From Streptomyces sp. NBC_00344 (GTDB lineage: Bacteria > Actinomycetota > Actinomycetes > Streptomycetales > Streptomycetaceae), in contig NZ_CP107996.1 of the NCBI RefSeq assembly GCF_036088315.1, forward strand, positions 434,001 to 498,000: DNA of 64,000 nucleotides, written 5' to 3'. How positions within the stretch are numbered: position 1 is the first letter of the stretch; the number at the start of each line of letters is the position of its first letter. Positions 27,511 through 36,798 of this stretch are shown one piece after another. The notes beneath the pieces were generated by a model. The model had not been told where the DNA came from, ran no database searches, and was given only the letters and a program-made list of their open reading frames with translations. A program made the position numbers and the translations under genes.

Positions 27511-27711
27511 GCCGCCACTGTAGGGGCCGGAGGCAGTCGTGCCCGCCGGTCACGGAGACATCGGCATGTCGTCCCCCACGGAAGGGGCGGGCGGCCGGAG
27601 TCCGGCGGGAGCGACGCTTGCATCGGGAGGACGACGCAGGCGAGCGGCGCCCGCCAGAAGCGGTCCTGCGCTTTCCCGCCCGCAGGGTCGGCGGTTCAAC
27701 AGCGCCTTCCG

Positions 27712-29202
27712 CTACCCCTGCTGGGCTGCGAGCTCCCGCACAGTGGCCATGTCGCTGAACGGGATCAGCTGTTCGCCGACGATCTGATAAGGCTCGCTGC
27801 CCTTTCCGGCGACCAGCACAATGTCCCCGGGGCCCGCAGCCGACAGCGCGAAGGCGATTGCCCCGCGGCGGTCGGTGATCCGCTCGAAGCGGGTGCCGAC
27901 GGCGGTAAGCCCCGGCGTGATCTCATCCATGATCTTCTCGGGATTCTCGTTCCGTGGGTTGTCGGAGGTGAGGACACAGAGGTCGGAGTGGGTTCCGGCG
28001 ATCTCGCCCATGCGCGCTCGTTTGGTGGTGTCGCGGTCTCCTCCACAGCCGAAGACGGTGATGACGCGCCCTTCGGCGAAGTCCCGGACGGCGGAAAGCA
28101 CCTTGTCCAGCGAATCGGGTGAATGGGCGTAGTCCACGATCACAGCGGCCCCCTGAGGTGTCTCGAAGCGCTCCAGGCGCCCGGGAACCGGGGGCATTCG
28201 GTCGAGCGCGGCGACCAGTCCTGCCAGGTCATGACCCAGCAGATGACAGGCGGCCACGGCTGCCAGCGCGTTGGCCACCGAGAACCGCCCGGGGACAGGA
28301 ATCGCCGCAGGGTACTTACGTCCCGCGTGATGGAGCGTGAAGCGCGTACCGAATGCGTCCATATCGAGATCCGTGGCGCGGTAGTCGGCATCGGCATCCA
28401 GGGCGTACGTGCTGACAGCGCCCGGCATCATCGACGGGATGGCGGCTCCGACCGGGTCATCGGCATTGACCACCGCACTGCGGCAGAGCCCGTCGAACAA
28501 CCGGAGTTTGGCGTCCCGGTAGTGCTCCATGGTGCCGTGGTCGTCCAAGTGGTCCTGGGTGAGATTGGTGAAGATACCCACGTCGATGAAGGCGTGGTCC
28601 ACCCGGTGGTGGAGCAGTCCCATCGATGTGGCCTCGAGAACCACCGTGCCCACCCCGTGGTCGCGCATATGGCCCAGCAGATACTGGAAGTCCGGAGACT
28701 CGGGCGTCGTGAGTACCGAACGCGGCATCGGGATCAACTCGTCACCGATCCGACTGCCGGCAGTCCCGATCACCCCTGCCCGGACACCTTCGGCGATCCG
28801 CAGCAAGGACTCCACCATGGAGGAGACAGATGTCTTCCCGTTGGTGCCGGTGACCGCCACCATGTCCATGGTCCGGCCGGGCTCGCCGTAGTAGCGGGAG
28901 GTGACGACCGCGGCGGCCGCCCTGGTGTCCGCCACCCTCACGACGCACGCGTCCGCAGCCGTGGTCCGCACCTCGGCCGGCAGACAGGGCGACGCGCCGT
29001 CGACGAGCACCGCCACGGCTCCCTTGGCCAGCGCGGATCCGACAGCCTCAGGCCCCCCTTCGCGGTGGCCGGGCACAGCGATGAACAGCGAACCCGGCGA
29101 GACACGGTGAGCGTCGAAACAGGCCCCTGCGGTGATCCTCGTCCCAGGGTCGCCGAACAGAACCTCGTGGTCGTACCCGGCCAGCAACTCGCTCAACTTC
29201 AC
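27712..29202 (-). CDS. murE: UDP-MurNAc-tripeptide ligase (MurE), stand-alone copy
   Basis: A 496-residue Mur ligase. The central-domain P-loop is AVTGTNGKTS (about 119-125), the lysine that is carbamylated in MurE is in YRDAKLRLFD (Lys232), and the C-terminal DNPR (414-417) is the signature of diaminopimelate-adding enzymes. It would join diaminopimelate to UDP-MurNAc-Ala-Glu in the cytoplasm for peptidoglycan precursor synthesis. GTG 29202 follows AGAGGA; a reading to 29319 adds a low-complexity tail unlike MurE. It lies away from any division and wall cluster, so it may be a second copy with a special role. Confidence 0.88.
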   Translation of the reverse strand: MKLSELLAGYDHEVLFGDPGTRITAGACFDAHRVSPGSLFIAVPGHREGGPEAVGSALAKGAVAVLVDGASPCLPAEVRTTAADACVVRVADTRAAAAVVTSRYYGEPGRTMDMVAVTGTNGKTSVSSMVESLLRIAEGVRAGVIGTAGSRIGDELIPMPRSVLTTPESPDFQYLLGHMRDHGVGTVVLEATSMGLLHHRVDHAFIDVGIFTNLTQDHLDDHGTMEHYRDAKLRLFDGLCRSAVVNADDPVGAAIPSMMPGAVSTYALDADADYRATDLDMDAFGTRFTLHHAGRKYPAAIPVPGRFSVANALAAVAACHLLGHDLAGLVAALDRMPPVPGRLERFETPQGAAVIVDYAHSPDSLDKVLSAVRDFAEGRVITVFGCGGDRDTTKRARMGEIAGTHSDLCVLTSDNPRNENPEKIMDEITPGLTAVGTRFERITDRRGAIAFALSAAGPGDIVLVAGKGSEPYQIVGEQLIPFSDMATVRELAAQQG

Positions 29203-29682
29203 GGGGGTCCTCTCGGGGGATGCGGCGGCCGGCCCGCGCGCCGGCGCCTGAAGCTGCGCCGGAGCCGGACCAGAGGCTGCGGAATGATGTGACGCGGGGA
29301 CGCCAGGGGGCGTCACCACAAGAGCGGCGACGGAAAAAACCCCTTGCGGACAATGGGGCCGGACGAAGAGTCCGGACGGAGACCGCGGAGAACCGGCTAG
29401 CCGTGACCGTGCAGCGCACGGCAGCGCGCCCTGGGGGCGGCAGGGCCCTGCGTCCGAGGGGCCTGTCGCAGGCGCTCCCTCATCGCATCCGTGTCACCCA
29501 TGTGTGGAGTGTACTTCCGATGGACAGGCCTGATTTCCGCCCGGAACGCCACCACACCGGGCTCCTCCGACATGCTCAGCAGGCGAACTCACGATCGGCC
29601 CGCGAAGATGGGCTGTGCCAGGCAGCGGTTAGTGGGCAGGCGGGTGGGGACGACCGTGCAGACCTGAGAAGGGACGAACACC
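29203..29682. other. Divergent intergenic region between murE and ndh
   Basis: About 480 bases. A seven-bp hairpin (GTGACGC/GCGTCAC, 29289-29316) and a short A-run near 29333 lie close to the murE side. I see no gene, known riboswitch or defined operator in it. Confidence 0.4.
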
Positions 29683-31044
29683 GTGGGACGACCCAGGATT
29701 CTCGTAGTGGGCGCCGGCTTCGCCGGAGTGGAGTGCGTGCGGCGACTGGAGCGCAAGCTCTCTGTGGGCGAAGCAGAGATCACGCTGGTCGCGCCCTTCT
29801 CCTACCAGCTCTACCTGCCGTTGCTCCCCCAGGTGGCGTCGGGCGTGCTCACTCCGCAGTCGGTCGCCGTATCGCTGCGCCGCAGCCAGAAGCACCGCAC
29901 GAGGATCATCCCGGGTGGTGCCATCGGGGTGGACACCAAGGCGAAGGTCTGTGTCATCCGCAAGGTCACCGGGGAGATCGTCAATGAGCGGTACGACTAC
30001 ATCGTGCTGTCTCCCGGCAGCATCACCCGTACCTTCGACATCCCTGGGCTCATCGACAACGCCCGCGGCATGAAGACGCTGGCGGAAGCCGCTTACGTCC
30101 GGGACCACGTGATCGAGCAACTGGATCTCGCCGACGCGAGTCAGGACGAGAACGAGCGGATCTCCCGTCTGCAGTTCGTGGTGGTCGGCGGCGGATACGC
30201 GGGCACCGAGACCGCGGCGTGCCTGCAGCGGCTCACCACCAACGCCGTCAAGCACTATCCGCACATCGACCCGAAACTGATCAAGTGGCATCTCATCGAC
30301 ATCGCCCCGAAGCTGATGCCCGAGCTGGGTGACAAGCTGGGCCTCAGCGCGCTGAACATCCTCCGGGCGCGCGGGATCGAGGTGTCCCTGGGCGTGTCGA
30401 TCGCCGAGGCCGGTCCCGACAAGGTCACGTTCACCGATGGCAGGGTGCTGCCGTGCCGCACCCTGATCTGGACGGCGGGTGTGGCGGCGAGTCCGCTGAT
30501 CGCGACCCTCGGCGCGGAGACGGTACGCGGCCGCCTCGCGGTGACAGCGGAAATGACTCTGCCGGGTCATGACGGTGTCTTCGCGCTGGGCGACGCCGCG
30601 GCGGTCCCCGACCTGGCCAAGGGGGACGGAGCCGTCTGCCCGCCCACCGCGCAGCACTCGATGCGCCAGGGCCGGAAGATCGCCGACAACATCATGGCCC
30701 TGCTGCGCCACCGGCCGCTGCAGCCCTACGTGCACAAGGACCTGGGGCTGGTCGTCGACCTCGGTGGCAAGGACGCGGTGTCCAAGCCGCTGGGCATCGA
30801 ACTGAGGGGACTCCCGGCACAGGCGGTGGCACGCGGCTACCACTGGTCGGCGCTGCGGACGAACGTCGCCAAGACCCGGGTGCTGACCAACTGGATGATC
30901 AACGCGATCGCCGGGGACGACTTCGTACGCACCGGTTTCCAGGCGCAGAAGCGCGCCACGCTGCGCGACTTCGAGTACACGGACTCCTACCTGACGCCGG
31001 AGCAGGTCCGTGCACACACCGCGTCAATGGTGGCGGGCGACTGA
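29683..31044 (+). CDS. ndh: Type II NADH dehydrogenase
   Basis: A 453-residue flavoprotein. The FAD-binding motif is ILVVGAGFAGVE at the N-terminus, the NADH-binding motif is FVVVGGGYAGTE near residue 170, and the FAD ribityl-phosphate aspartate is in GVFALGDAAAV. The membrane-binding C-terminus (VLTNWMINAIAGDDF) is amphipathic. It passes electrons from NADH to menaquinone at the inner face of the membrane without pumping protons. GTG 29683 follows AAGGGA. It is alone on the plus strand. Confidence 0.88.
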   Translation: MGRPRILVVGAGFAGVECVRRLERKLSVGEAEITLVAPFSYQLYLPLLPQVASGVLTPQSVAVSLRRSQKHRTRIIPGGAIGVDTKAKVCVIRKVTGEIVNERYDYIVLSPGSITRTFDIPGLIDNARGMKTLAEAAYVRDHVIEQLDLADASQDENERISRLQFVVVGGGYAGTETAACLQRLTTNAVKHYPHIDPKLIKWHLIDIAPKLMPELGDKLGLSALNILRARGIEVSLGVSIAEAGPDKVTFTDGRVLPCRTLIWTAGVAASPLIATLGAETVRGRLAVTAEMTLPGHDGVFALGDAAAVPDLAKGDGAVCPPTAQHSMRQGRKIADNIMALLRHRPLQPYVHKDLGLVVDLGGKDAVSKPLGIELRGLPAQAVARGYHWSALRTNVAKTRVLTNWMINAIAGDDFVRTGFQAQKRATLRDFEYTDSYLTPEQVRAHTASMVAGD

Positions 31045-31048
31045 CACC

Positions 31049-32065
31049 TCATGCCTCGTCGTGCCTGGCGCGGCTCGGCTGGACCCGCTTGGGCTCGCCC
31101 GGCATCTTCGGATATTCGGGCGGATACGGCAGATCGCCGAGGCCACGGTCCCGCTCGTCGCGGTCCGCGAGCTCGAGAAGCGCATCCAGACGGAACGACT
31201 CGTCCTCCATGTCCGCGTGCACATCGCCCAGTTCGGCGAAGCGCCCGGGCATGGAGGCGATATCGAAGTCGCCGGGTACCGCGGAGTCCAGCTCGTCCCA
31301 GCGCAGCGGGGCCGAGACCTGGGCCCGCGGGTGGGGGCGGACCGAGTAGGCGGAGGCGATCGTGCGGTCGCGGGCCGTCTGGTTGAAGTCGACGAAGATC
31401 CGTTCGCCCCGTTCCTCCTTCCACCACGCCGTGGTCACCCGGTCCGGCATGCGCCGCTCCAGTTCACGGCCGCAGGCAATGACGGCACGCCGCACCTCCA
31501 CGAAGGTCCACTGCGGCTCGACGGGAACGAAGACGTGCAGTCCTCGTCCCCCCGAAGTCTTGGGCCAGCCACGCAGGCCACCGTGGTCGGCCAGAACGGC
31601 TCGTAGCTCATGGGCGGCGCGCACAGCATCGGAGAAGTCGGTGCCCGGCTGAGGGTCGAGATCGATGCGCAGTTCGTCGGGGTGGTCCGGCTGCGTGCGC
31701 CGTACGGGCCAGGGGTGGAAGGTGAAGGTGGCGAACTGCGCCGCCCACAGCACGGCGGCGGGCTCGGTGGGGCAGATCTCGTCCGCTGTGCGGCCGCTGG
31801 GAAAGGTGACGGTCCCGGTGGGGATCCAGTCGGGGAGGTTCTTCGGGGCGCGCTTCTGGTAGAAGGACTCGCCGGCCAGCCCTTCCGGATAACGCTGGAG
31901 AGTGGTGGGCCTGTCCCGCAGCGCACGGGTGATGCCCGCGCCGACGGTGATGTAGTACCGGGCGAGATCGAGCTTGGTGAAGCCCCGCTCCGGAAAGTAG
32001 ATCTTGTCGGGGCTGGACAGGCGTACGGTCCGCTCCCCCACTTCGAGCTCCACTGCTGCACCCAT
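31049..32065 (-). CDS. LigD-like DNA polymerase/primase domain protein
   Basis: A 338-residue stand-alone polymerase domain of the archaeo-eukaryotic primase type found in bacterial end joining. It has RTVRLSSPDKIYFPERGFTKLDLARYY, the catalytic DELRIDLDPQPG (two metal-binding aspartates) and KTSGGRGLHVFVPV. It would add nucleotides at broken ends held by Ku. ATG 32065 is preceded by TACCGT at seven bases, so the message may be leaderless. It is divergent from an ATP-dependent ligase gene, a split version of LigD; no Ku gene is in this window. Confidence 0.87.
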   Translation of the reverse strand: MGAAVELEVGERTVRLSSPDKIYFPERGFTKLDLARYYITVGAGITRALRDRPTTLQRYPEGLAGESFYQKRAPKNLPDWIPTGTVTFPSGRTADEICPTEPAAVLWAAQFATFTFHPWPVRRTQPDHPDELRIDLDPQPGTDFSDAVRAAHELRAVLADHGGLRGWPKTSGGRGLHVFVPVEPQWTFVEVRRAVIACGRELERRMPDRVTTAWWKEERGERIFVDFNQTARDRTIASAYSVRPHPRAQVSAPLRWDELDSAVPGDFDIASMPGRFAELGDVHADMEDESFRLDALLELADRDERDRGLGDLPYPPEYPKMPGEPKRVQPSRARHDEA

Positions 32066-32139
32066 GCGCGTCACGGTAGGCGCAGCACCCGGAATGCGCA
32101 TATCGGGCGTCACGTCCTGTGCGGCCGCAGAATCGAGCT

Positions 32140-33213
32140 ATGGAACTGCCGGTCATGCCTCCCGTGAAGCCGATGCTCGCCAAGTCCGCGAAGAAGATCC
32201 CACCCGGTATGCAGTACGAGGGGAAGTGGGACGGTTTCCGCGCGATCGTTTTCAGGGACGGACCGGAGATCGAGCTGGGCAGCCGTACGGGAAAGTCGCT
32301 GACCAGGTACTTCCCCGAACTGGCCGAGGGGTTGTTGCGGAATCTGCCGCCACGATGCGTGCTGGACGGCGAGATCGTGATCGCGCGCGAGGGGCGGCTG
32401 AACTTCGATGCGCTCACCGAACGGATCCATCCCGCCGAGTCCCGGGTGAAGATGTTGGCCGCACAGTCCCCGGCGTCCTTCATGGCCTTCGATCTGCTGG
32501 CGCTGGGCGACGAGTCCCTGCTGGCGACCGTTCAGGCCGACCGGCGGACCCGGCTCACAGAGGCTTTGGAGGCCGCTGAGGCGCCGGTGTACGTCGCTCC
32601 GGCCACCACCGACCCGGACCTGGCCGCCGAATGGTTCCGGACGTTCGAGGGCGCGGGACTCGACGGTGTGGTCGCCAAACCGCTGGACCTTCCCTACCGG
32701 CCGAACGAGCGGCTGATGTACAAGATCAAGCACGAGCGGACGGCGGATGTGGTGGTCGCGGGCTACCGCATTCACAAGAGCGGACCCGTGGTGGGTTCGC
32801 TGCTGCTCGGCCTGTACGACTCAGCGGGCGTCCTGCAGCATGTCGGCGTCTGCGCGGCCTTCTCGATGAAGCGCCGTGAGGAGCTCGTGACGGAGCTCGA
32901 ACCGCTGCGGATGGAACAGCCGGAGGACCACCCGTGGGCTGCATGGGCCGAGGAGGCGGCGCACGAGTCGGCCCGGCTCCCCGGGGCACCGAGCCGCTGG
33001 ACCGGCAAGAAGGATCTGTCATGGATCCCGCTGCGCCCCGAACGGGTACTGGAGGTCGCTTACGACCACCTGGAGAACGGCGTACGGTTCCGGCACACCA
33101 CTCAGTGGCGCCGGTGGCGGCCCGACCGCGCTCCCGGCAGCTGCACCTACGCCCAACTGGAGGAGCCGGCCGGACACGCTCTGCCGGACATCCTCTCGGG
33201 CGGCACATCCTGA
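32140..33213 (+). CDS. ATP-dependent DNA ligase (LigC-like)
   Basis: A 357-residue ligase. Motif I with the AMP-accepting lysine is YEGKWDGFR (Lys29), motif III is FMAFDLL, motif IV is GLDGVVAKP and motif V is MYKIKHERTADVVVAGY, followed by the OB domain. The size is that of the two-domain LigC type used in end joining or repair. ATG 32140 has no ribosome site; the short gap of 74 bases to the divergent polymerase-domain gene must hold both promoters. The pair are probably expressed together and form a repair unit. Confidence 0.9.
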   Translation: MELPVMPPVKPMLAKSAKKIPPGMQYEGKWDGFRAIVFRDGPEIELGSRTGKSLTRYFPELAEGLLRNLPPRCVLDGEIVIAREGRLNFDALTERIHPAESRVKMLAAQSPASFMAFDLLALGDESLLATVQADRRTRLTEALEAAEAPVYVAPATTDPDLAAEWFRTFEGAGLDGVVAKPLDLPYRPNERLMYKIKHERTADVVVAGYRIHKSGPVVGSLLLGLYDSAGVLQHVGVCAAFSMKRREELVTELEPLRMEQPEDHPWAAWAEEAAHESARLPGAPSRWTGKKDLSWIPLRPERVLEVAYDHLENGVRFRHTTQWRRWRPDRAPGSCTYAQLEEPAGHALPDILSGGTS

Positions 33214-33491
33214 CCCGCGGGCCCGGCGCGTACCACCCCACCGGACGTCGGCGCGCAGAGGTGACATCGGCCGTGTGACCGGCCGGGCACCCTGCGGGAA
33301 CGGAACACCCGGATGGGCTCAGATGTCCGAAGGCCGGGGCCGTGACGACATGACCCGGGTGAAAGGCGCGACGCTCCGGAGCTCTCCGGAAAAAGATCGC
33401 AAAGCTGCACATCCATCGCCCCCTCCCACGCGTCTCACAGGAAGCGACACTCTCATGTGGCCGCACCATAGGGGCATTTGGAGCATTCAAC

Positions 33492-34382
33492 TTGATCACC
33501 GGCATTAGAGGCATTCGTCGCGTATCCACGGTCGTCATCACCGGGGGGGCAGTCCTGGCAGCCGGGGCGTTCGCAGCCCCGGCCGAGGCCGCCACGCTCA
33601 AGACACCCACGATCGTCGCCAAGGGCGGCTTCGTGATGAACAACGGCACCGGGAAGACCCTCTTCACCAAGGCCGCAGACACCCGTCGTTCCACCGGCTC
33701 CACCACCAAGGTCATGACGATCCGGGTGGTGCTGGCCCAGAAGAATCTCAATCTGGATTCCAAGGTCACGATCCAGAAGGCCTACAGCGATTACATCGTC
33801 TCGAAGAACGCATCGTCGGCCCATCTGATCGTCGGGGACAAAGTCACCGTCCGTCAGCTTCTCTACGGTCTGATGCTTCCGTCGGGCTGCGACGCCGCAT
33901 ACGCGCTCGCGGACAAGTTCGGCAGCGGATCCACTCGGGCAGCCCGGGTGAAGTCGTTCATCGGCAAGATGAACTCCACCGCCAAGAGCCTCGGCCTGAC
34001 GAACACGCATTTCGACTCGTTCGACGGCATCGGCAGCGGCGCGAACTACTCGACACCGCGCGACCTGACCAAGCTCGCCAGCAACTCGCTGAAGTACTCG
34101 ATGTTCCGCACGGTCGTGAAGACGAAGTCGACCAAGCAGAAGGTCACGACGAAGAGCGGTGGCTACCGCTACATGTCGTGGACCAACACGAACACGCTGC
34201 TGGGCAGCTATTCGGGGACCATCGGAGTCAAGACCGGCTCGGGTCCGGAGGCCAAGTACTGCCTGGTCTTCGCCGCCACCCGTGGCAGCAAGACGGTCAT
34301 CGGCACGGTTCTGGCCTCCACATCGGTGGCCAACCGCACCGCCGACGCGAAGAAGCTCCTGGACTACGGCTTCAAGAAGTAA
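33492..34382 (+). CDS. Secreted D-alanyl-D-alanine carboxypeptidase, S11 family
   Basis: A 296-residue exported enzyme with a signal peptide ending AEAA (about residue 34). The penicillin-binding motifs are SxxK in RRSTGSTTKVMT (Ser70, Lys73), SGC (131-133, in place of SxN) and KTG in IGVKTGSG. It would trim the last D-alanine of peptidoglycan stem peptides outside the membrane. No C-terminal anchor is visible, unlike many PBP5 relatives. The start is TTG 33492 with GGAG upstream; no ATG or GTG in frame gives a signal peptide. Two terminator hairpins follow. Confidence 0.85.
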   Translation: MITGIRGIRRVSTVVITGGAVLAAGAFAAPAEAATLKTPTIVAKGGFVMNNGTGKTLFTKAADTRRSTGSTTKVMTIRVVLAQKNLNLDSKVTIQKAYSDYIVSKNASSAHLIVGDKVTVRQLLYGLMLPSGCDAAYALADKFGSGSTRAARVKSFIGKMNSTAKSLGLTNTHFDSFDGIGSGANYSTPRDLTKLASNSLKYSMFRTVVKTKSTKQKVTTKSGGYRYMSWTNTNTLLGSYSGTIGVKTGSGPEAKYCLVFAATRGSKTVIGTVLASTSVANRTADAKKLLDYGFKK

Positions 34383-34403
34383 GCAGTAAGCCCGGGTGAC
34401 ACT

Positions 34404-34445
34404 GTCGGCCCCGCTCGTGACCGGACGGTCCTGGGCGGGGCCGAC
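34404..34445 (+). terminator. Hairpin terminator after the D,D-carboxypeptidase
   Basis: An 11-bp perfect stem (GTCGGCCCCGC and complement) with a 20-base loop starts 22 bases after the stop. Confidence 0.6.
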
Positions 34446-34454
34446 GGCATGCGC

Positions 34455-34502
34455 GCCGGGCTCTCGGCCCGTTCCCCGGCCGGGGAACGGGCCGAGCCCG
34501 GC
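34455..34502. terminator. Strong bidirectional hairpin terminator
   Basis: A stem of about 21 bp with one two-base bulge and a four-base loop (GGCC) lies between the convergent carboxypeptidase and aldo/keto reductase genes. Confidence 0.75.
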
Positions 34503-34514
34503 ATGGTGACACGG

Positions 34515-35339
34515 TCAGTTGAGCGCGTCGGGGTCGGGCCCGGTGCGCATGCCTCGGTCCAGCGCGTCGATCGTCTCCATGTCCTGGACGGTCAGACCGA
34601 AGCCGAAGACATCGAAGTTCTCCCGGATCCGGGCGGGTGTAACCGACTTGGGGATGACGATATTGCCGAGCTGAAGGTGCCAGCGAAGCACCACCTGGGC
34701 GGGAGACCTTCCGTGCCGCGCGGCGATCTCCGTGAGGGCCGGCTCATCGAGCAGCGCGCCCTGGGCCAGCGGACTCCAGGCCTCGGTGGCGATCCGGTGC
34801 TCCGCGTGGAAGGACCGCAGTCCGGCCTGGGCCAGGCCCGGGTGGAGCTCGATCTGATTGACCACCGGCACGATGCCGGAGTGGTCGAGCAGCCGCTGCA
34901 GATGGGCCTGCTGGAAGTTGGACACGCCGATCGCACGGGTGCGTCCGTCGGCGAGCAGCTTCTCCAGAGCACGCCAGCTGTCGAGGTAGCGGTCGCGGGC
35001 CGGGGTGGGCCAGTGGATGAGATACAGGTCGACGTGATCGAGACCCAGCTTGTCGAGGCTGGCGTCGAAGGCCGTCAGGGTCGAGTCGTACCCCTGGTCC
35101 GTGTTCCACAGTTTGGTCGTGACGAACAGTTCGTCACGGGGCAGGCCGGACGCGGACAGTGCGCGTGCGACGCCGGCCTCGTTGCCGTAGACGGCAGCGG
35201 TGTCGATGCTGCGATAGCCGCTCTCCAGGGCGCTGGACACCGCGGCAGCGGTCTCGCCATCGGGCACCTGGAAGACGCCGAAGCCCAGCTGCGGAATGGT
35301 GACGCCGTTGTTGAGGGTGATGTCGGGGACGGGGCTCAT
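34515..35339 (-). CDS. Aldo/keto reductase
   Basis: A 274-residue TIM-barrel reductase. The catalytic tetrad is visible: the aspartate and tyrosine in RSIDTAAVYGNE, the lysine in VTTKLWN and the histidine in LYLIHWPTP. The NADPH-binding block is IPKSVTPARIREN near the C-terminus. It belongs to the 2,5-diketo-gluconate reductase-like group of bacterial AKRs with broad carbonyl substrates. ATG 35339 follows AAGGACA. It is 85 bases downstream of an MFS exporter gene, and both are probably under the divergent MarR regulator. Confidence 0.9.
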   Translation of the reverse strand: MSPVPDITLNNGVTIPQLGFGVFQVPDGETAAAVSSALESGYRSIDTAAVYGNEAGVARALSASGLPRDELFVTTKLWNTDQGYDSTLTAFDASLDKLGLDHVDLYLIHWPTPARDRYLDSWRALEKLLADGRTRAIGVSNFQQAHLQRLLDHSGIVPVVNQIELHPGLAQAGLRSFHAEHRIATEAWSPLAQGALLDEPALTEIAARHGRSPAQVVLRWHLQLGNIVIPKSVTPARIRENFDVFGFGLTVQDMETIDALDRGMRTGPDPDALN

Positions 35340-35424
35340 GGTGTCCTTCTGTCTGTTCTCGAGTGCTGTCTGCTGCGGTGCGCGGTCCCGCACGCGTGTG
35401 GCGTCGGACCGTGCGGTGCGCCGG

Positions 35425-36642
35425 TCAGTGGTGGACGGCCTCGGGCTGCCGCTCGGCCTGGTTGTCCGCGAGCGCCGCTCGAGGCGCGGCACTTCGGGTG
35501 GAGCGGCGCTCAAGGGCGCTGGAGAGTACGGCCAGCAGCAGCGCGGATGCGGCCAGTGCCGAGCCCACCCAGTTCGGGGCGGTGTAGCCGAAGCCGGCGG
35601 CGATGACGATCCCGCCGAGCCATGCGGACAGGGCGTTGCCCAGGTTGAAGGCGCCGATGTTCACGGCCGACGCCAGGGTCGGGGCGCCGGACGCCTGGTC
35701 GAGGACGCGCTTCTGCAGGGGCGGGACGGTGGCGAATCCCAGGCCGCCGATCAGGAAGATCGTGACGGCGGCGGTGACCTCGTTGTGCGCGGTCACCGTG
35801 AAGAGGGCCAGGACCACGGCCAGCGCGCCGAGCGCGGAGCAGAGCATGGGCATCAGCGCCCGGTCGGCGAACCTCCCGCCGGTCAGATTGCCCGCAACCA
35901 TTCCGAGGCCGAAGATCACGAGCAGCCAGGTCACCGAGGAGTCCGCGAAGCCGGCGACACCCGTCATCATCGGCGCGATGTAGGTGATCGCGGCGAAGAC
36001 TCCGCCGAATCCGAGCACAGTCATCGCCATGGCGAGCAACACCTGCACGTTACGGAAGGCGGCCAGTTCGTGTCGCAGACGTACGCCGCCGGGCCTGGGC
36101 ATGTCCGGCACCAGCTTGGCGATGCCCAGCAGACCGAGCAGGCCGAGGGCGGCGACCACGAAGAAGGTGACCCGCCATCCGGCGCTCTGGCCGACGAAGG
36201 TGCCGAGCGGCACGCCCACGACGTTCGCGACGGTCAGACCCGTGAACATCATGGCAATGGCGCCGGCCTTCTTCTCAGGGGCCACCACATCTGCGGCGAC
36301 CACCGAACCGATACCGAAGAACGCACCATGGGCGAGCGCGGCGATCACCCGCCCCGTCAGCATCAGGCCGAACGTGGGTGCCAGCGCGGAGACGAGGTTG
36401 CCCGCGATGAACAATCCCATCAGGAGCATCAGCATCCGCTTCCGGGGGACCTTGGTACCCAGCACTGTCATGAGCGGAGCACCGGCGACGACTCCGAGCG
36501 CGTATCCGGTCACCAGGAAGCCGGCAGTGGGCACCGAGACACCGAAGTCGGATGCGACATCGGGGAGCAACCCCATGATCACGAATTCGGTGGTCCCGAT
36601 CCCGAAGGCCCCTATGGCGAGGGCCAGGAGCGCGAGAGGCAT
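35425..36642 (-). CDS. MFS drug exporter, CmlA/AraJ type
   Basis: A 405-residue twelve-helix transporter. It opens LALAIGAFGIGTTEFVIMGLLP, the signature of the DHA1 CmlA/AraJ/YdhP exporters, and has the ALGVVAGAPLMT antiporter-like motif and GTKVPRKRMLM. It would export drugs, arabinose-like sugars or other small molecules with protons. ATG 36642 is 11 bases from GGAAGG. It is divergent from a MarR gene over a short region containing two AATTGCA repeats and is followed by an aldo/keto reductase gene. Confidence 0.87.
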   Translation of the reverse strand: MPLALLALAIGAFGIGTTEFVIMGLLPDVASDFGVSVPTAGFLVTGYALGVVAGAPLMTVLGTKVPRKRMLMLLMGLFIAGNLVSALAPTFGLMLTGRVIAALAHGAFFGIGSVVAADVVAPEKKAGAIAMMFTGLTVANVVGVPLGTFVGQSAGWRVTFFVVAALGLLGLLGIAKLVPDMPRPGGVRLRHELAAFRNVQVLLAMAMTVLGFGGVFAAITYIAPMMTGVAGFADSSVTWLLVIFGLGMVAGNLTGGRFADRALMPMLCSALGALAVVLALFTVTAHNEVTAAVTIFLIGGLGFATVPPLQKRVLDQASGAPTLASAVNIGAFNLGNALSAWLGGIVIAAGFGYTAPNWVGSALAASALLLAVLSSALERRSTRSAAPRAALADNQAERQPEAVHH

Positions 36643-36690
36643 GAGACATGCACCTTCCAAGATTGATGCGCTAGCGCCTTACTGGCGAAC

Positions 36691-36732
36691 ACAATAATTG
36701 CAGACGCTGGTTAATTGCAAGCGCGGTATAGT
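36691..36732. promoter_or_regulatory. Divergent MarR/MFS promoter region with AATTGCA repeats
   Basis: AATTGCA occurs at 36696-36702 and 36713-36719, 17 bases apart. On the minus strand TTGCAA (36715-36720) and TATTGT (complement of 36691-36696) are 18 bases apart and could be the exporter promoter, and TATAGT (36727-36732) may be the MarR -10. The region is unusually AT-rich. A MarR dimer bound to the repeats would block both. Confidence 0.5.
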
Positions 36733-36798
36733 GGTACGCGCACCACACGACGGCGCCCCGGCCCATCCGCACGCCGGGCGTCACCGCAGGAGGCACTG

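Noticed and set aside
29629..31017. Long minus-strand open frame opposite NADH dehydrogenase
   Set aside because: It mirrors a well supported flavoprotein gene and has only Arg/Asp/His-rich low-complexity sequence.
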